A DNA stretch of 64,000 nt from Halobaculum sp. XH14 (GCF_032116555.1 NZ_CP134949.1:3224001-3288000), one strand, 5' to 3'; counted from the first letter of the stretch, positions 33,772 to 42,891 are shown. The notes: generated by a model from the sequence alone, not told the origin. Program-made: numbers and translations.

Positions 33772-34362
33772 ATGACCCGTCCCCGATCATGGCTGTCGGT
33801 CGCTGGCGTCGCGGGGCCGACCGTACTGCTGGCGGCGTTCGCGCTCGCCGCGGCCGCTTCTCCCGAGTTCGACGGTCCGACTGATCCGTTCTCGGTGGCC
33901 GGGGCCGGCGAGGGCGTCGTCGCGGTCGCGTTCAACGCGGGGCTCGTGCTCGGCGGCCTGCTCGCGCTCGCGTTCGTGCCCTGGCTCCGCGAGGAGTACG
34001 GCCGCGTCGTCGCCCTCGCGTACGGCCTCGTCGCGGCGTCGTTCGCGGCCGCCGGCGTCTTCCCCGTCGGGTCCGGCCTCCACTGGGTCGCGGCGGTCGC
34101 GTTCGTCGGCGCTCCGGTCGTGCTGCTGGCGGCCGCCGTCGTCGACTGGCGGGCTGGCCGGCCCAGAATCGCCGTCCTGGTGGCCGGACTGGGTGCAGTC
34201 TCGCTCGGCGTCTGGCTCCCGTACGACCTCCAGATGGCCTCCCTGCAGATCGGCTACGCCGTCGCCGAGTTCCTCAGCGTCGCCGCCCTGGCCGCCTGGG
34301 GCGGACTGTGTGCCGGGTCACTCCGGGGGGCGGACGGCGAGCCATCGAGCGCCGATCGCTGA
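33772..34362 (+). CDS. DUF998-family integral membrane protein
   Basis: A 196-residue protein with six hydrophobic segments. The pattern (FNAGLVLGGLLALAFVPWL, AAGVFPVGSGLHWVAAVAFV, GVWLPYDLQMASLQIGYAVA) is that of DUF998: an early Asn in the third segment and a conserved F-P-x-G...H-W. DUF998 proteins are of unknown biochemical role. A TTAAATT-like element at 33713-33719 lies about 55 bp upstream of the chosen ATG. Confidence 0.88.
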   Translation: MTRPRSWLSVAGVAGPTVLLAAFALAAAASPEFDGPTDPFSVAGAGEGVVAVAFNAGLVLGGLLALAFVPWLREEYGRVVALAYGLVAASFAAAGVFPVGSGLHWVAAVAFVGAPVVLLAAAVVDWRAGRPRIAVLVAGLGAVSLGVWLPYDLQMASLQIGYAVAEFLSVAALAAWGGLCAGSLRGADGEPSSADR

Positions 34363-34567
34363 CGCGTCGTCCGCGGGGCCCGTGTCGGGGCGACCGCGAC
34401 CTGGTCCGTCTTCGAGCGGAACATGTCGCCGCAGGCCGTCTGACGCCCGTCAGACGGACGTCTTGCCTAGGACTTTGGTCCTCGATACCGCACACCACGA
34501 CGAATGTCAGCAGGTCACGGGAGGGTGCCCGACTAACTGCCGGCCGTCCTCCAGGAGGGGAGCAACC

Positions 34568-35098
34568 ATGCCACGAGCATCCACCGTCGAGAGGGGGGGA
34601 ACCGAATCAGGGACGATGCGGACCGGAACGCGAGCGGGTGAGCCGGGGGGCGGGTCGACATCCACCGACCCGCCACCGTCCCCGGAGAGGACCGACCTCC
34701 CGCGGGACCTCGTGTTCAGGCTGCTGTCGGCCACTCGCCGACGCAGGGTACTCGAAGTTCTGGACGAGAACGGCGGCGCCGCGACGCTGGGGGTCGCAGC
34801 CGAACGTGTCGCCGCCGCGGAGAACGGCGTGCCGGTCGAACGGCTCTCCTCGGACCAGCGAAAGCGCGTCTACGTCGGGCTCTACCAGAACCACCTGCCG
34901 AAACTCGACGACGCGAACGTGATCGACTTCGACCCCGCGAGGGGGAGGATCGAACTCGGGGAACGAGCCGACCTGCTGTTCCCCTACCTCTACTTCGACC
35001 CCGACGCGGCCGAGCGAACGCCGTCGGACGGGGGACCCGGCGGCCTCGACCGACTACACGCGCTCGCTGCCGCGCTCGTGAACCGGGTTCCGCTGTGA
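34568..35098 (+). CDS. DUF7344-like winged-helix protein, probable regulator
   Basis: A 176-residue protein. The first 45 residues are low-complexity (Gly/Ser/Pro/Thr). Then LPRDLVFRLLSATRRRRVLE starts a winged-helix domain. It continues with AATLGVAAERVAAAENG and RKRVYVGLYQNHLPKLDDAN followed by VIDFDPARG. The Q-N-HLPKL-D pattern is typical of a large haloarchaeal family of predicted transcription factors (DUF7344 from memory). No effector domain is visible. Targets are unknown. Confidence 0.8.
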   Translation: MPRASTVERGGTESGTMRTGTRAGEPGGGSTSTDPPPSPERTDLPRDLVFRLLSATRRRRVLEVLDENGGAATLGVAAERVAAAENGVPVERLSSDQRKRVYVGLYQNHLPKLDDANVIDFDPARGRIELGERADLLFPYLYFDPDAAERTPSDGGPGGLDRLHALAAALVNRVPL

Positions 35099-35158
35099 GC
35101 CGACACCGCGTGCTCGCCGGCCGGCCGCTTATTGCCGTCCCGGCCGTAGTCGAACGGG

Positions 35159-35755
35159 ATGGCCGATCCCAACCAGGAGGTGCTCGAGGAGCTACGGCAC
35201 GGCGGCCGGTCCATGTTGATCGAGGAGGTCGTCTCCCTCCTCGAGCGGACTCACAGGGGGGACCGACCGGGGGTGTCGCGCGAGACGGTCACGGCGTACG
35301 CCGACGCCCTCGAGGAGGACCCCGAGCAGCGGTTCGACCGGGAGACGTTTCACGAGGAGCTCGAAGCGAGCCTGACTGACAGCGACACGTGGGAGGACCC
35401 CGACAGCCTCTACCGGATCGGGGACGGGCACCTGAGCTGCTACCCGCCGGTCTGGCACGGCCGACTCGGCGGGACGACCGACGTGCGGGCGTACGTCGAG
35501 TTCCTCCAGGAGGAGGCCCCCGAGTTCGATGACGGCTTCGAGCGCGGCGGGGCGGGGGAGGGGATCCCCCAGCAGCCGCTGCTCGACGTGGTCGCCACCG
35601 TCGGACGGGTCGACCGCGGGGTGGTGAAAGCGGAGCTGAAGGAGCTCCGCCAACGGGGGGAACTGGTGGAGGACGCCGATCAGCACCCCAACGCCGGCGT
35701 CATGCTCCGCGACGATGGCGGGGAGCAGTACCGGGACACGAGCCTCGACACGTAG
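35159..35755 (+). CDS. Conserved-looking protein of unknown function, winged-helix-like C-terminus
   Basis: A 198-residue acidic protein starting MADPNQEVLEELRHGGRSML. The N-terminal part has ERTHRGDRPGVSRETVTAYA, the middle YVEFLQEEAPEFDDGF, and the C-terminal 70 residues (QPLLDVVATVGRVDRGVVKA followed by ELKELRQRGEL) fit helix-turn-helix spacing. No catalytic residues or metal sites are seen. It follows the DUF7344-like gene by 60 bp, in the same direction, so they may form a regulatory pair. Confidence 0.6.
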   Translation: MADPNQEVLEELRHGGRSMLIEEVVSLLERTHRGDRPGVSRETVTAYADALEEDPEQRFDRETFHEELEASLTDSDTWEDPDSLYRIGDGHLSCYPPVWHGRLGGTTDVRAYVEFLQEEAPEFDDGFERGGAGEGIPQQPLLDVVATVGRVDRGVVKAELKELRQRGELVEDADQHPNAGVMLRDDGGEQYRDTSLDT

Positions 35756-35868
35756 AACCGTCCCGCGAGCACGCTCGTGTTCCCGTCCCGCCGTGTCGAC
35801 GACGCCACCGGGAGGCGACGGACGACCCGGAACGACGGGTCTTTGCCCCCGCCGCACCGACTCCCGGT

Positions 35869-35955
35869 ATGAGCGACAAGGACCTCCTCGGCGTGATTCT
35901 CGGCGGCATCGCGTTCCTGATGTTCGCGACCGGTCTCGTCCTCGTGCTGGTCTGA
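35869..35955 (+). CDS. 28-residue single-pass membrane peptide
   Basis: A small frame reading MSDKDLLGVILGGIAFLMFA and then TGLVLVLV. It has a charged N-terminal cap and one hydrophobic helix of about 21 residues, so it could be a genuine membrane micropeptide. It lies downstream of, and convergent with, coxA. Heme-copper oxidases often carry such small subunits. Too short to assign by family; the basis is composition and position. Confidence 0.5.
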   Translation: MSDKDLLGVILGGIAFLMFATGLVLVLV

Positions 35956-36053
35956 GAATCGGCAAGTGGACCGGATGCCCTCGCCCGGAACGTCGAGGGA
36001 ACGGTTCGTCGTCGGCCAGAACGGGTGAAATCGAACCCGGAGCGTGGGCCGCG

Positions 36054-37826
36054 TTACTCCCCGTCGTGCTCCGCGTCCTCGCCGCCGTCGGCCCGGACGT
36101 CCTCCTCACGGCCGCCGTCGACCACCGCGGTCTCGCGCTGCCGTTCGAACCAGTCCCACTCGGCGGTGTTGAGGTTCTTGTCCGCGAGCTTCCAGGGGTC
36201 GCCGCTCTGCACGTGCTGGCCCTCCATCCAGGAGACGAACAGGTTGTACACCCAGATGAGCCCGCCGACGAACAGCAGCGCGGCCCCGAGCGTCGTGATC
36301 TGGTGGAGCGTGGCGAACTGCGGCAGGTACGTCGCGTACCGGCGCGGCATGCCACCGTAGCCCAGCAGCACCATGGCGAAGAACGTGATGTTGGTGCCGA
36401 CCATCCAGAGCCAGAAGTGGGCCTTCGCGAGGCTGCGCTGGTACCAGCGCCCGGTGACGAGCGGGAACCAGTAGTAGATGCCCGCCATGCCGGCGAACGT
36501 GATCGCGCCCATCACGATGTAGTGGAAGTGGCCGACGACGTAGTACGTGTCGTGGAGCACGAGGTCGACCGGCACCGACGCGAGGAACACGCCGGTGACC
36601 CCGCCGATGATGAAGTTGGAGACGAAGCCGATACAGAACAGCATCGGCGTGGTGAGCCGGAGGTCGCCGTTCCACATCGTCGTGATCCAGTTGAACGTCT
36701 TCACCGCCGAGGGGATGGCGATGGCGAGCGAGACCGCCATGAAGCTGGCGCGGAGCCGCGGGTCGATGCCCGTGGCGAACATGTGGTGGGCCCAGACGCC
36801 GAAGGAGAGCACGCCGATGGCGAGCGTCGAGTAGACGACGAACTTGAAGCCGAACAGCTTCCGGCCCGAGAACCGCGGCAGGACGTAGCTGATGATCCCC
36901 ATCGGCGGCAGCACGAGGATGTACACCTCCGGGTGGCCGAAGAACCAGAACAGGTGCTGCCAGAGGATGGGATCGCCCCCGCCGACGGCGAAGAACGTCG
37001 TCCCGAAGTTCCGGTCGAGCAGCAACATGACCAGCGCGCTCCCGAGCAGCGGGAACGCGAACAGGATGAGTCCCGACTGGGTGAGGATCGTCCACGAGAA
37101 GATGTCGAGGTTGGCCCAGGTGACCTCCTCGGCGCGCTCGGTGAAGATGGTCGCGATGAAGTTCACCGCGCCCATCGTCGCCGAGACCCCGGTCAGGTGG
37201 AGCCCCAGCAGCATGAGGTCGACGCCGACGTTCGCCTGGTTGCCGGCACCCACGCCGGCAGAAAGCGGCGTGTACATCGTCCAGGCCGTCTGGGCCGGGA
37301 TGACGTCGGGAATCGGGAAGAAGCCCGCCCAGATGAGCAGCGCGCCGGGCGGCAACAGCCAGAACGCGATGGCGTTGATGCGGGGGAACGCCATGTCGTC
37401 CGCGCCGATGATGAGCGGGATGAGGTAGTTCGCGAACGCCGCGATGATCGGCGTCCCGAACAGGAACAGCATCGTGATGCCGTGGCTCGTCAGGAGCGAG
37501 TTGTAGAACGTCGCGGAGCCGAGCACGTCCTCGGCGGGGGTGGTGAGCTCCGCGCGCATGAGCATCACCATCAGCCCGCCGACGACGAACGCGATGGTCG
37601 CATAGAGGCCGTACAGAAGTCCGATGTCCTTGTGGTCGACGGTGGTGAGCCACCGGATCAGCCCCGCGGGCTTCTCGCGGTGTGCGTAGCCGGACTCACC
37701 GACGCCCCCGCCGGCGCCGAGCGGGGTGTAGGACCGCCAGTCCTCGACCCTGGCGAGGAAGGCGGCCACGCCCACGAGGAACGCCCCCATGAGCACCGTC
37801 AACAGGAGTTGGCCGGTTGCCTGCAT
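36054..37826 (-). CDS. coxA: Cytochrome c/quinol oxidase subunit I (heme-copper oxidase, type A)
   Basis: Catalytic subunit reducing O2 to water and pumping protons; 590 residues, 12 membrane helices plus an extra N-terminal helix. Seen motifs are WLTTVDHKDIGLLYGLYATI, the low-spin heme ligand region LTSHGITMLFLF, and WFFGHPEVYILVLPPMG with the His-Tyr crosslink and CuB ligands. The VWAHHMFATG segment supplies two more CuB histidines. Both heme ligands are in HDTYYVVGHFHYIVMG. The E-residue of type A1 (HPEVY) is present. Subunits II and III are not in the window. Confidence 0.96.
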   Translation of the reverse strand: MQATGQLLLTVLMGAFLVGVAAFLARVEDWRSYTPLGAGGGVGESGYAHREKPAGLIRWLTTVDHKDIGLLYGLYATIAFVVGGLMVMLMRAELTTPAEDVLGSATFYNSLLTSHGITMLFLFGTPIIAAFANYLIPLIIGADDMAFPRINAIAFWLLPPGALLIWAGFFPIPDVIPAQTAWTMYTPLSAGVGAGNQANVGVDLMLLGLHLTGVSATMGAVNFIATIFTERAEEVTWANLDIFSWTILTQSGLILFAFPLLGSALVMLLLDRNFGTTFFAVGGGDPILWQHLFWFFGHPEVYILVLPPMGIISYVLPRFSGRKLFGFKFVVYSTLAIGVLSFGVWAHHMFATGIDPRLRASFMAVSLAIAIPSAVKTFNWITTMWNGDLRLTTPMLFCIGFVSNFIIGGVTGVFLASVPVDLVLHDTYYVVGHFHYIVMGAITFAGMAGIYYWFPLVTGRWYQRSLAKAHFWLWMVGTNITFFAMVLLGYGGMPRRYATYLPQFATLHQITTLGAALLFVGGLIWVYNLFVSWMEGQHVQSGDPWKLADKNLNTAEWDWFERQRETAVVDGGREEDVRADGGEDAEHDGE

Positions 37827-37886
37827 GGGAGCGATTCAGGTTCGGAGGCACAAGAAAGATTCGAGTCGTGCGCGGTAGCCGTGCGC

Positions 37887-38291
37887 CTACCGGCTGCCGG
37901 TTTCGGAGCCGCTCGCGGCCGATTCCTCGGCCGTCTCGCCGTCCTCGACCGTGCTCGGTTCCCCATCGGCCAGGTCCCCCTCGGGGGCCTCGTCGCCGTG
38001 CGCCTCGGCCTCGGCGCGGGTCCGGGCGTCATCCATGGTCGCCTGTCCCTGGAAGTACATCTCGGCGCGCTTCTCGTCGCCGGCGATCGCCTTTCCGGAC
38101 ACGTACGTCAGGAGCGCGAGCGCGACGAACGGAACCACGAGCAGGCCCATGGCGACGAGCTGCCCGAACTGGTCGAGGCTCGCCCACGGGTTGAAGATGA
38201 GGAACCCGACGGCGAAAAACAGGATGATGCCCAGCGGGATGACGTTGACCGTCAGGTCCAGCAGGGTCTCCCTGTCGAAGATGCGTGCCAT
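37887..38291 (-). CDS. DUF6684-like membrane protein of the cox cluster
   Basis: A 134-residue protein with two membrane helices (about 12-33 and 42-65: LTVNVIPLGIILFFAVGFLI, AMGLLVVPFVALALLTYVSG), then K-R-A-E-M-Y-F and a long acidic Ala/Glu/Ser tail. The arrangement matches the small haloarchaeal DUF6684 family that travels with cox genes. It lies directly upstream of coxA (60 bp gap), in the same direction, so co-transcription is likely. A role as an assembly or accessory subunit is inferred. Confidence 0.82.
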   Translation of the reverse strand: MARIFDRETLLDLTVNVIPLGIILFFAVGFLIFNPWASLDQFGQLVAMGLLVVPFVALALLTYVSGKAIAGDEKRAEMYFQGQATMDDARTRAEAEAHGDEAPEGDLADGEPSTVEDGETAEESAASGSETGSR

Positions 38292-38496
38292 GAACGGGCC
38301 TTGGACAGCGCGCCCAAATACCTTGTCGATTCCGTCCCACCCGGTGTCCTCACGCGCCCCGGTGGACTACTCCGTCGGGAGACGCCTCCCTCGTCCGCTA
38401 TCGACTAACCCACGTCGACTACGCCGACCACGCCGAGTCGGCAAAACCGCGTCGACCACGGCGCACGGCCCTCGGTTCCGAACGGGGGTCGCGTCC

Positions 38497-38856
38497 TCAA
38501 AACGAGAGCAGTTCGCCCGCCAGCGCGGCCAGCAGCATGACGACCCCGGCACCGATCGTGGCGTAGCCGCGCGGCGCGAGCGCGGCCCCGGTCAGCGGGT
38601 CCGCCCACACGAACGCGCCGCCGAGCGCGACCGCGAGGAGGGCGATGACGCCGAGCGCCCGCCAGGCCGTCCCGGCGTACCCCGACTCGGCGAGCATTCC
38701 CGCGATGCTTCCGCCAAAGAGGATGACCCCGCCGACGGCCAGCGGGATGAGCCCGAACAGCAGACCCAGTTCGGCGATGGGGAGCCCCAGCGCCACGAAC
38801 AGCGGCCACGGGCTCGCCATCCGGTACTGGTCGCTCAGGCCCGGGTTCTCGTCCAT
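38497..38856 (-). CDS. DUF7541-like four-helix membrane protein
   Basis: A 119-residue protein starting MDENPGLSDQYRMASPWPLF. The remainder is four hydrophobic segments (VALGLPIAELGLLFGLIPLA, GGVILFGGSIAGM, ALGVIALLAVALGGAFV, YATIGAGVVMLLAALAGELL). The upstream open frame is not needed. It belongs to the group of small membrane proteins found around haloarchaeal cox genes, and lies 205 bp upstream of the DUF6684-like gene in the same direction. Function unknown. Confidence 0.75.
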   Translation of the reverse strand: MDENPGLSDQYRMASPWPLFVALGLPIAELGLLFGLIPLAVGGVILFGGSIAGMLAESGYAGTAWRALGVIALLAVALGGAFVWADPLTGAALAPRGYATIGAGVVMLLAALAGELLSF

Positions 38857-38998
38857 GGCCGCAGTAGCGTGCTGTGAGTTGTAAGCGCGTCGGTGTGGAC
38901 GCCAGGCGTCGAGCACGTCGCGGACGAGGGAAACGTGGCCGAAGGAGACGAGGGAAACGTGGCCCGAGAGGACAGAGAGACGAGGAGGACCGGCCCGT

Positions 38999-39202
38999 TC
39001 AGGGCATGTTGACGCCGTGCCGGGAGAGGTAGTTCGAGACGGCCTTGATCTCCACGGGGCTGCCGATGATGCGACACTGGCTGTCGGTCTCGCGGAACAC
39101 GGTCACGGTGAACTCGGCTTCCAGTTCGGCACGGACGGGATCGATCGCGTCACAGGGGAGGACGATCTGTGTGCTGTCGCGGAGACTGGAGGGATCGGGC
39201 AT
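38999..39202 (-). CDS. VNG_1110C-family protein
   Basis: A 67-residue protein (MPDPSSLRDSTQIVLPCDAI, IIGSPVEIKAVSNYLSRHGV). I recognise it as the small VNG_1110C-type family, whose members nearly all share the RDSTQIVLP start and the IIGSPVEIK motif. The fold looks like a small alpha-beta domain. No function is established. The gene is divergent from the DRG GTPase gene. Confidence 0.85.
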   Translation of the reverse strand: MPDPSSLRDSTQIVLPCDAIDPVRAELEAEFTVTVFRETDSQCRIIGSPVEIKAVSNYLSRHGVNMP

Positions 39203-39529
39203 CTCGTATTGTATTCAGGCAATCTGGCGCGGCGTATAACCGTGTCGAAGTGCGAATATGGTGGTTCTGGAGCCTCAAACGCCGGAAAATTGGAAAATCG
39301 TTACCGGGACGTGTGTTGGATACTCTACAAGTATCGGTCGGCGGGTCGGCTTCCCCGTCCCCCGGCGACTTCCTCCAGCGGCGGCCACGACGGGAGAGTC
39401 TACCGGACGGGCGGAGGTGGCCGAAACCGGGGAAGGGCATCGGATCGACGGCCGCGGTCTCGGAGGCGGTCGACGGCCTACCGTATCGAAGGAAAGCGTT
39501 TAGGCGCACGCACGGCCGAGACGGAGGTA
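39203..39529. other. Spacer between VNG_1110C-like gene and drg
   Basis: About 330 bp. The first half (39205-39340) is relatively AT-rich and holds the promoter of the minus-strand gene; a GTATAAC element lies near 39233-39239. The second half is GC-rich and without a supported gene. A CGTTTAGG TATA-like element at about 39497-39504 is placed for drg. An 81-codon frame (39258-39503) is not convincing. Confidence 0.4.
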
Positions 39530-40639
39530 ATGGGACTGGAGGAGGAGATCGAGGACCTCCGCGAGGAGATCGCCGAAACCCCGTACAACAAGTCCACGGA
39601 GGGCCACATCGGGCGGCTGAAGGCGAAGCTCGCGGAGAAGAAGGAGAAGCTGGAGAACCAGTCCTCCTCCGGCGGCGGGCAGGGGTACGCCGTCGAGAAG
39701 ACCGGCGACGCGACGGTCGCGCTCGTCGGCTTCCCCTCGGTCGGCAAGTCCACGCTCATCAACGCCATCACGAACGCCGACAGCGAGGTCGGCTCCTACG
39801 AGTTCACGACCCTGAACGTGAACCCCGGAATGTTGCAGTACCGCGGCGCGAACATCCAGATCCTCGACGTTCCGGGGCTCATCGAGGGCGCGGCGGGCGG
39901 GCGCGGCGGCGGGAAGGAGGTGCTCTCGGTCGTCCGCACGGCCGACCTCGTCGTCTTCCTGCTCTCGGTGTTCGAGATCGACCAGTACGAACGGCTCGGG
40001 ACGGAACTGTACGAGAACAAGATCCGCCTCGACGTCGACCCGCCGAACATCTCCGTCCGGAAGACGCACAAGGACGGCATCCGGGTGACGATGGGCGACG
40101 GCGTCTCGCTGGAGGAGGAGACGGTCAAGAGCGTCCTCCGCGAGCACGGCTTCGTCAACGCCGCGGTGACCATCCCGCACGACCTCACCATCGACGAACT
40201 CATCGACGGCGTGATGGACAACCGGGTGTACCTCCCCTCGATGGTCGCGGTCAACAAGGCCGACCTCATCGACGAGGACTACCTGCCGACCGTGGAGGCG
40301 GAACTCCGCGAGCACGACCTCGACCCCGAGAAGGTGACGTTCATCTCCGCCGAGGAGGGCCGGGGCCTGGACGGCCTGAAGGACCGCATCTGGGAGCGGC
40401 TGGGGCTCATCCGCATCTACATGGACAAGCCGGGCCGCGGCGTCGACTACGAGGAGCCGCTCGTGCTCCGCGCGGGCGACACGGTCGCGGACGCCTGCTC
40501 GAAGCTCGGCGGCGAGTTCGAGGAGCGCTTCCGGTTCGCACGCGTCTCCGGGCCGAGCGCGAAACACGACGAACAGCAGGTCGGGACCGGCCACGAACTC
40601 GCCGACGAGGACGTACTGCGGCTGGTCACCCGGAAGTGA
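39530..40639 (+). CDS. drg: DRG-family GTPase with TGS domain (OBG superfamily)
   Basis: Ribosome-associated developmentally regulated GTP-binding protein homologue, 369 residues. A basic N-terminal helical region (LKAKLAEKKEKLENQ) is followed by the G domain: G1 GFPSVGKST (67-75), G3 DVPGLIEGAAGGRGGGKE and G4 NKAD. The internal S5D2L-like insertion contains VRKTHKDGIRVTMGDGV, and the TGS domain is at about 290-369 (RIYMDKPGRGVDYEEPLVLR). AGGT immediately upstream of the ATG may serve as a ribosome binding site. The stop overlaps the next gene. Confidence 0.96.
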   Translation: MGLEEEIEDLREEIAETPYNKSTEGHIGRLKAKLAEKKEKLENQSSSGGGQGYAVEKTGDATVALVGFPSVGKSTLINAITNADSEVGSYEFTTLNVNPGMLQYRGANIQILDVPGLIEGAAGGRGGGKEVLSVVRTADLVVFLLSVFEIDQYERLGTELYENKIRLDVDPPNISVRKTHKDGIRVTMGDGVSLEEETVKSVLREHGFVNAAVTIPHDLTIDELIDGVMDNRVYLPSMVAVNKADLIDEDYLPTVEAELREHDLDPEKVTFISAEEGRGLDGLKDRIWERLGLIRIYMDKPGRGVDYEEPLVLRAGDTVADACSKLGGEFEERFRFARVSGPSAKHDEQQVGTGHELADEDVLRLVTRK

Positions 40640-41175
40640 CCGGGTCGCGGGGCGGCGGGCGGCGGGGCGAACGCTCGCCGGACGCACGGCCGCTCGCCGC
40701 ACGAGCGTTCGGGACTGCCGGTCGCGCGACGCCCGCCCGGGTCGTCGCCGCGGTCCTGCTGGTCGGTCTCCTCCCCTGGTCGGTCCAGACGTTCGTCGGC
40801 GGGGAGGTGCTGTTTCGGTTCGTCTGGGGCGCGGCGAGTGCCCGAGGCGGCCTCGTTCAGAGTTTCGACCCTCGCTTTGCCGTCTCGGTGCTGACCGACT
40901 ACCCGCTGTTCTCCGGCCCGCCGCTGCTGCTCCGGTGGGTGCTCGCGGCGCTGGTCTGGACGCTCGCCGTCCTGTCGGCAGCGACCGGGTTCGTCGACGC
41001 CGAGGACCCGCGCGTCACCGCGGGACTGCTGGCGCTCGCGGGCGTCTCCAACCTCGCGGTCGCGCTGGAGTTCGGCGTCCAGCCCGGGCGGGCCGCGTAC
41101 CCGGTCGGAACGGTCACGATGTTGGCCGTCGCCGGCTGGCGGTACTTGGCGGCCCGACTCGCGGCGCGGACGTGA
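40636..41175 (+). CDS. TIGR04206-like membrane protein
   Basis: A 179-residue protein starting at GTG 40636, overlapping the drg stop. After a 30-residue Arg/Gly-rich lead there are four to five hydrophobic segments: VVAAVLLVGLLPWSVQTFVG, LVWTLAVLSAATGFVDA, VTAGLLALAGVSNLAVALEF and YPVGTVTMLAVAGWRY. The LPWSVQTF and QPGRAAYPVGT motifs match the TIGR04206 family as I remember it. No function is established. Translational coupling to drg is likely. Confidence 0.8.
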   Translation: MTGSRGGGRRGERSPDARPLAARAFGTAGRATPARVVAAVLLVGLLPWSVQTFVGGEVLFRFVWGAASARGGLVQSFDPRFAVSVLTDYPLFSGPPLLLRWVLAALVWTLAVLSAATGFVDAEDPRVTAGLLALAGVSNLAVALEFGVQPGRAAYPVGTVTMLAVAGWRYLAARLAART

Positions 41176-41225
41176 TGGCGTCACCCGGACGCGTCCGTGT
41201 GGCGTGGTAGCAATCCCTGCTCGGC

Positions 41226-41231
41226 TTTTTT
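41226..41231 (+). terminator. Poly-T run downstream of the drg operon
   Basis: Six consecutive T residues 50 bp downstream of the operon stop codon at 41175 suit an archaeal intrinsic terminator, which needs only a T-rich non-template run. Confidence 0.4.
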
Positions 41232-41556
41232 GTCCCTGCCCCCGTCCGTCAGTTCGAGGTGACGGCGACGTGCACGATGCCCTCCAGTCGACCGCCATCC
41301 TCCCCGGGCGCCCGCCCGCCGAACCGGCGGCCGTCGCTCCCTGGCTCGCACGCCTCGTCGTCCCGATGAACTGGTCCGTCGAACCCGACCGGACCTGATT
41401 CCCCGGCGGCGACGAGTCGGCGGCCGAGCGACCGACTCCGGGTCCCGGACTCCGTCGTCCCGCCGACCGCCGCCGTGTCGGCAGTTCCTCTCGTATCGCA
41501 GGTCGACCTCCCGTCCGCGGCGGGTCGACCCCCCGCTGACCACGCCCTCCAGACGG
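41232..41556. other. Gene-free spacer
   Basis: No gene is supported between the drg operon terminator and the small membrane protein. Frames on both strands (for example minus 41249-41566) have no motif and mixed composition. Confidence 0.35.
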
Positions 41557-41730
41557 ATGTACGCACCCATACCCCCCGCCGACCACGGAACGTATCGACA
41601 CACGCCCGCGCTCGCGTCCGCAGTCGCGCTGGCGGCGCTCCCGTTCGCCGCGCTGTTCGTCGCGGCGTACCCGACCGTCGCGCTCGCGCTGCTGGTCGGC
41701 CTCATCGCCGGCCGCACCGGGAAGCCGTGA
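41557..41730 (+). CDS. 57-residue membrane protein, unknown
   Basis: A short frame starting MYAPIPPADHGTYRHTPALA with a single hydrophobic region (about 20-51, ASAVALAALPFAALFVAAYP and TVALALLVGLIAG) and a basic end (GRTGKP). The hydrophobic part can form one long or two short helices. Good third-position GC supports a coding sequence. Nothing identifies its function. Confidence 0.5.
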   Translation: MYAPIPPADHGTYRHTPALASAVALAALPFAALFVAAYPTVALALLVGLIAGRTGKP

Positions 41731-41788
41731 GCGACCGCATCAGTCCTCCCTTCACCGCCTCCGTGCCGACGGACTCGCTGATTTCTCG

Positions 41789-41998
41789 CTAGCCGACTCC
41801 CGCGGATGCGAGCGGTCGCCGTCGGGGTCGACTGTCGACGACCGCGCCGCACTCGGGACAGGAACGGACCCTGACCGTCGCCGTCGTGGTCTCGACCCAC
41901 CGTTCGTCGATCGGGCTCTCGTACGCGCACGCCGGACAGAACAGGGTGCCCTTCCGGCGAACTGACTCGCTTTCGGGGGGCCGTGCGAACTCGTTCAT
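41789..41998 (-). CDS. Small zinc-ribbon protein (DUF8106-like)
   Basis: A 69-residue protein with two CxxC pairs: CPAC (21-24, in KGTLFCPACAYESPIDERW) and CPEC (47-50, in VRSCPECGAVVDS). This is a minimal zinc ribbon of a type common in haloarchaea. The N-terminus is MNEFARPPESESVRRKGTLF. No other domain is present. It may act through protein or nucleic-acid contacts. It is divergent from the VOC gene. Confidence 0.82.
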   Translation of the reverse strand: MNEFARPPESESVRRKGTLFCPACAYESPIDERWVETTTATVRVRSCPECGAVVDSRPRRRPLASAGVG

Positions 41999-42141
41999 TT
42001 CCGAACGTACGCGCTCGAAGGGGATAGCGCTTGTTCGAGACGAAAGACGGTGAGGAACCCCGCCCCGATACGGCCCGATCGAACCCGGCGCACTCGCCCG
42101 CTGTCGGTATCCTTTTCGACGGCGCGAGCCTCCCTTCTCGC

Positions 42142-42891
42142 ATGGCATTCACGCTCGACCACGTGATGGCGCGCGTCGAGGACCTGGACGAGGCGCTCGA
42201 CTTCTACCAGGGCCACTTCGGCTACGAGGAGAAGGGGCGCTGGGACGCCGAGACGTTCACCAACGTCCACCTCGGCCCGCCGGACGCACACGAGGACGGC
42301 GCGACGCTCGAACTCACGTACAACCACGACGGCCGCTCGTACGAGATGGGCGACGGCTGGGGCCACATCGCGGTCCGCGTCGACGACGTCCACGACGCCT
42401 ACGAGGAGCTGATGGACGCGGGCGTGGAGGACTACCGCGACCCCGAGTCCTGCGGCGGCCGCTACGCGTTCGTCAAGGACCCCGACGGCCACGAGATCGA
42501 GATCGTCCAGCGGGACTACGGCGCGCGCTGGTCGCTCGACCACACGATGATCCGCGTCGAGGACGTCACGGAGGCGCTGGGCTACTGGCTCCGCACGTTC
42601 GAGTACGGACACGCCGGCCGCTGGGAGGCCGACACGTTCGCCAACTACTTCATGAAGCCCGAGGGCGCGGCCGACGAGGAGATGTCGGTCGAACTCACGT
42701 ACAACTACGACGGCCGCACCTACGACCTGGGCGACGCCTGGGGCCACCTCGCGGTCCGCGTGGACGACCTGGAGGAGGACTGGGCGACGGTGCTCGAGCG
42801 CGGCTCGGAGGACTACCGCGATCCGGAGTCGTGTGACAACCGGTACGCGTTCACGAAGGACCAGGACGGCCACGAGATCGAACTGGTCTGA
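42142..42891 (+). CDS. Tandem VOC-family (glyoxalase I-like) protein
   Basis: A 249-residue protein with two repeated VOC domains (about 4-127 and 130-249). Each has LDH-x-M-x-R-VED, a Y/W-Y-DxGRW-AxTF segment, VELTYNxDGR-Y followed by GDxWGHxAVRVDD, and a C-terminal DGHEIE. The metal ligands H (LDHVMARVED), E (LELTYN), H (WGHIAV) and E (GHEIEIV) are present in both halves. It could detoxify methylglyoxal like glyoxalase I, but halophiles lack glutathione, so another thiol or substrate is probable. Confidence 0.88.
   Translation: MAFTLDHVMARVEDLDEALDFYQGHFGYEEKGRWDAETFTNVHLGPPDAHEDGATLELTYNHDGRSYEMGDGWGHIAVRVDDVHDAYEELMDAGVEDYRDPESCGGRYAFVKDPDGHEIEIVQRDYGARWSLDHTMIRVEDVTEALGYWLRTFEYGHAGRWEADTFANYFMKPEGAADEEMSVELTYNYDGRTYDLGDAWGHLAVRVDDLEEDWATVLERGSEDYRDPESCDNRYAFTKDQDGHEIELV

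Noticed and set aside
39258-39503. 81-codon plus-strand ORF upstream of drg
   Set aside because: No motif, mixed composition, and it covers the drg promoter region.
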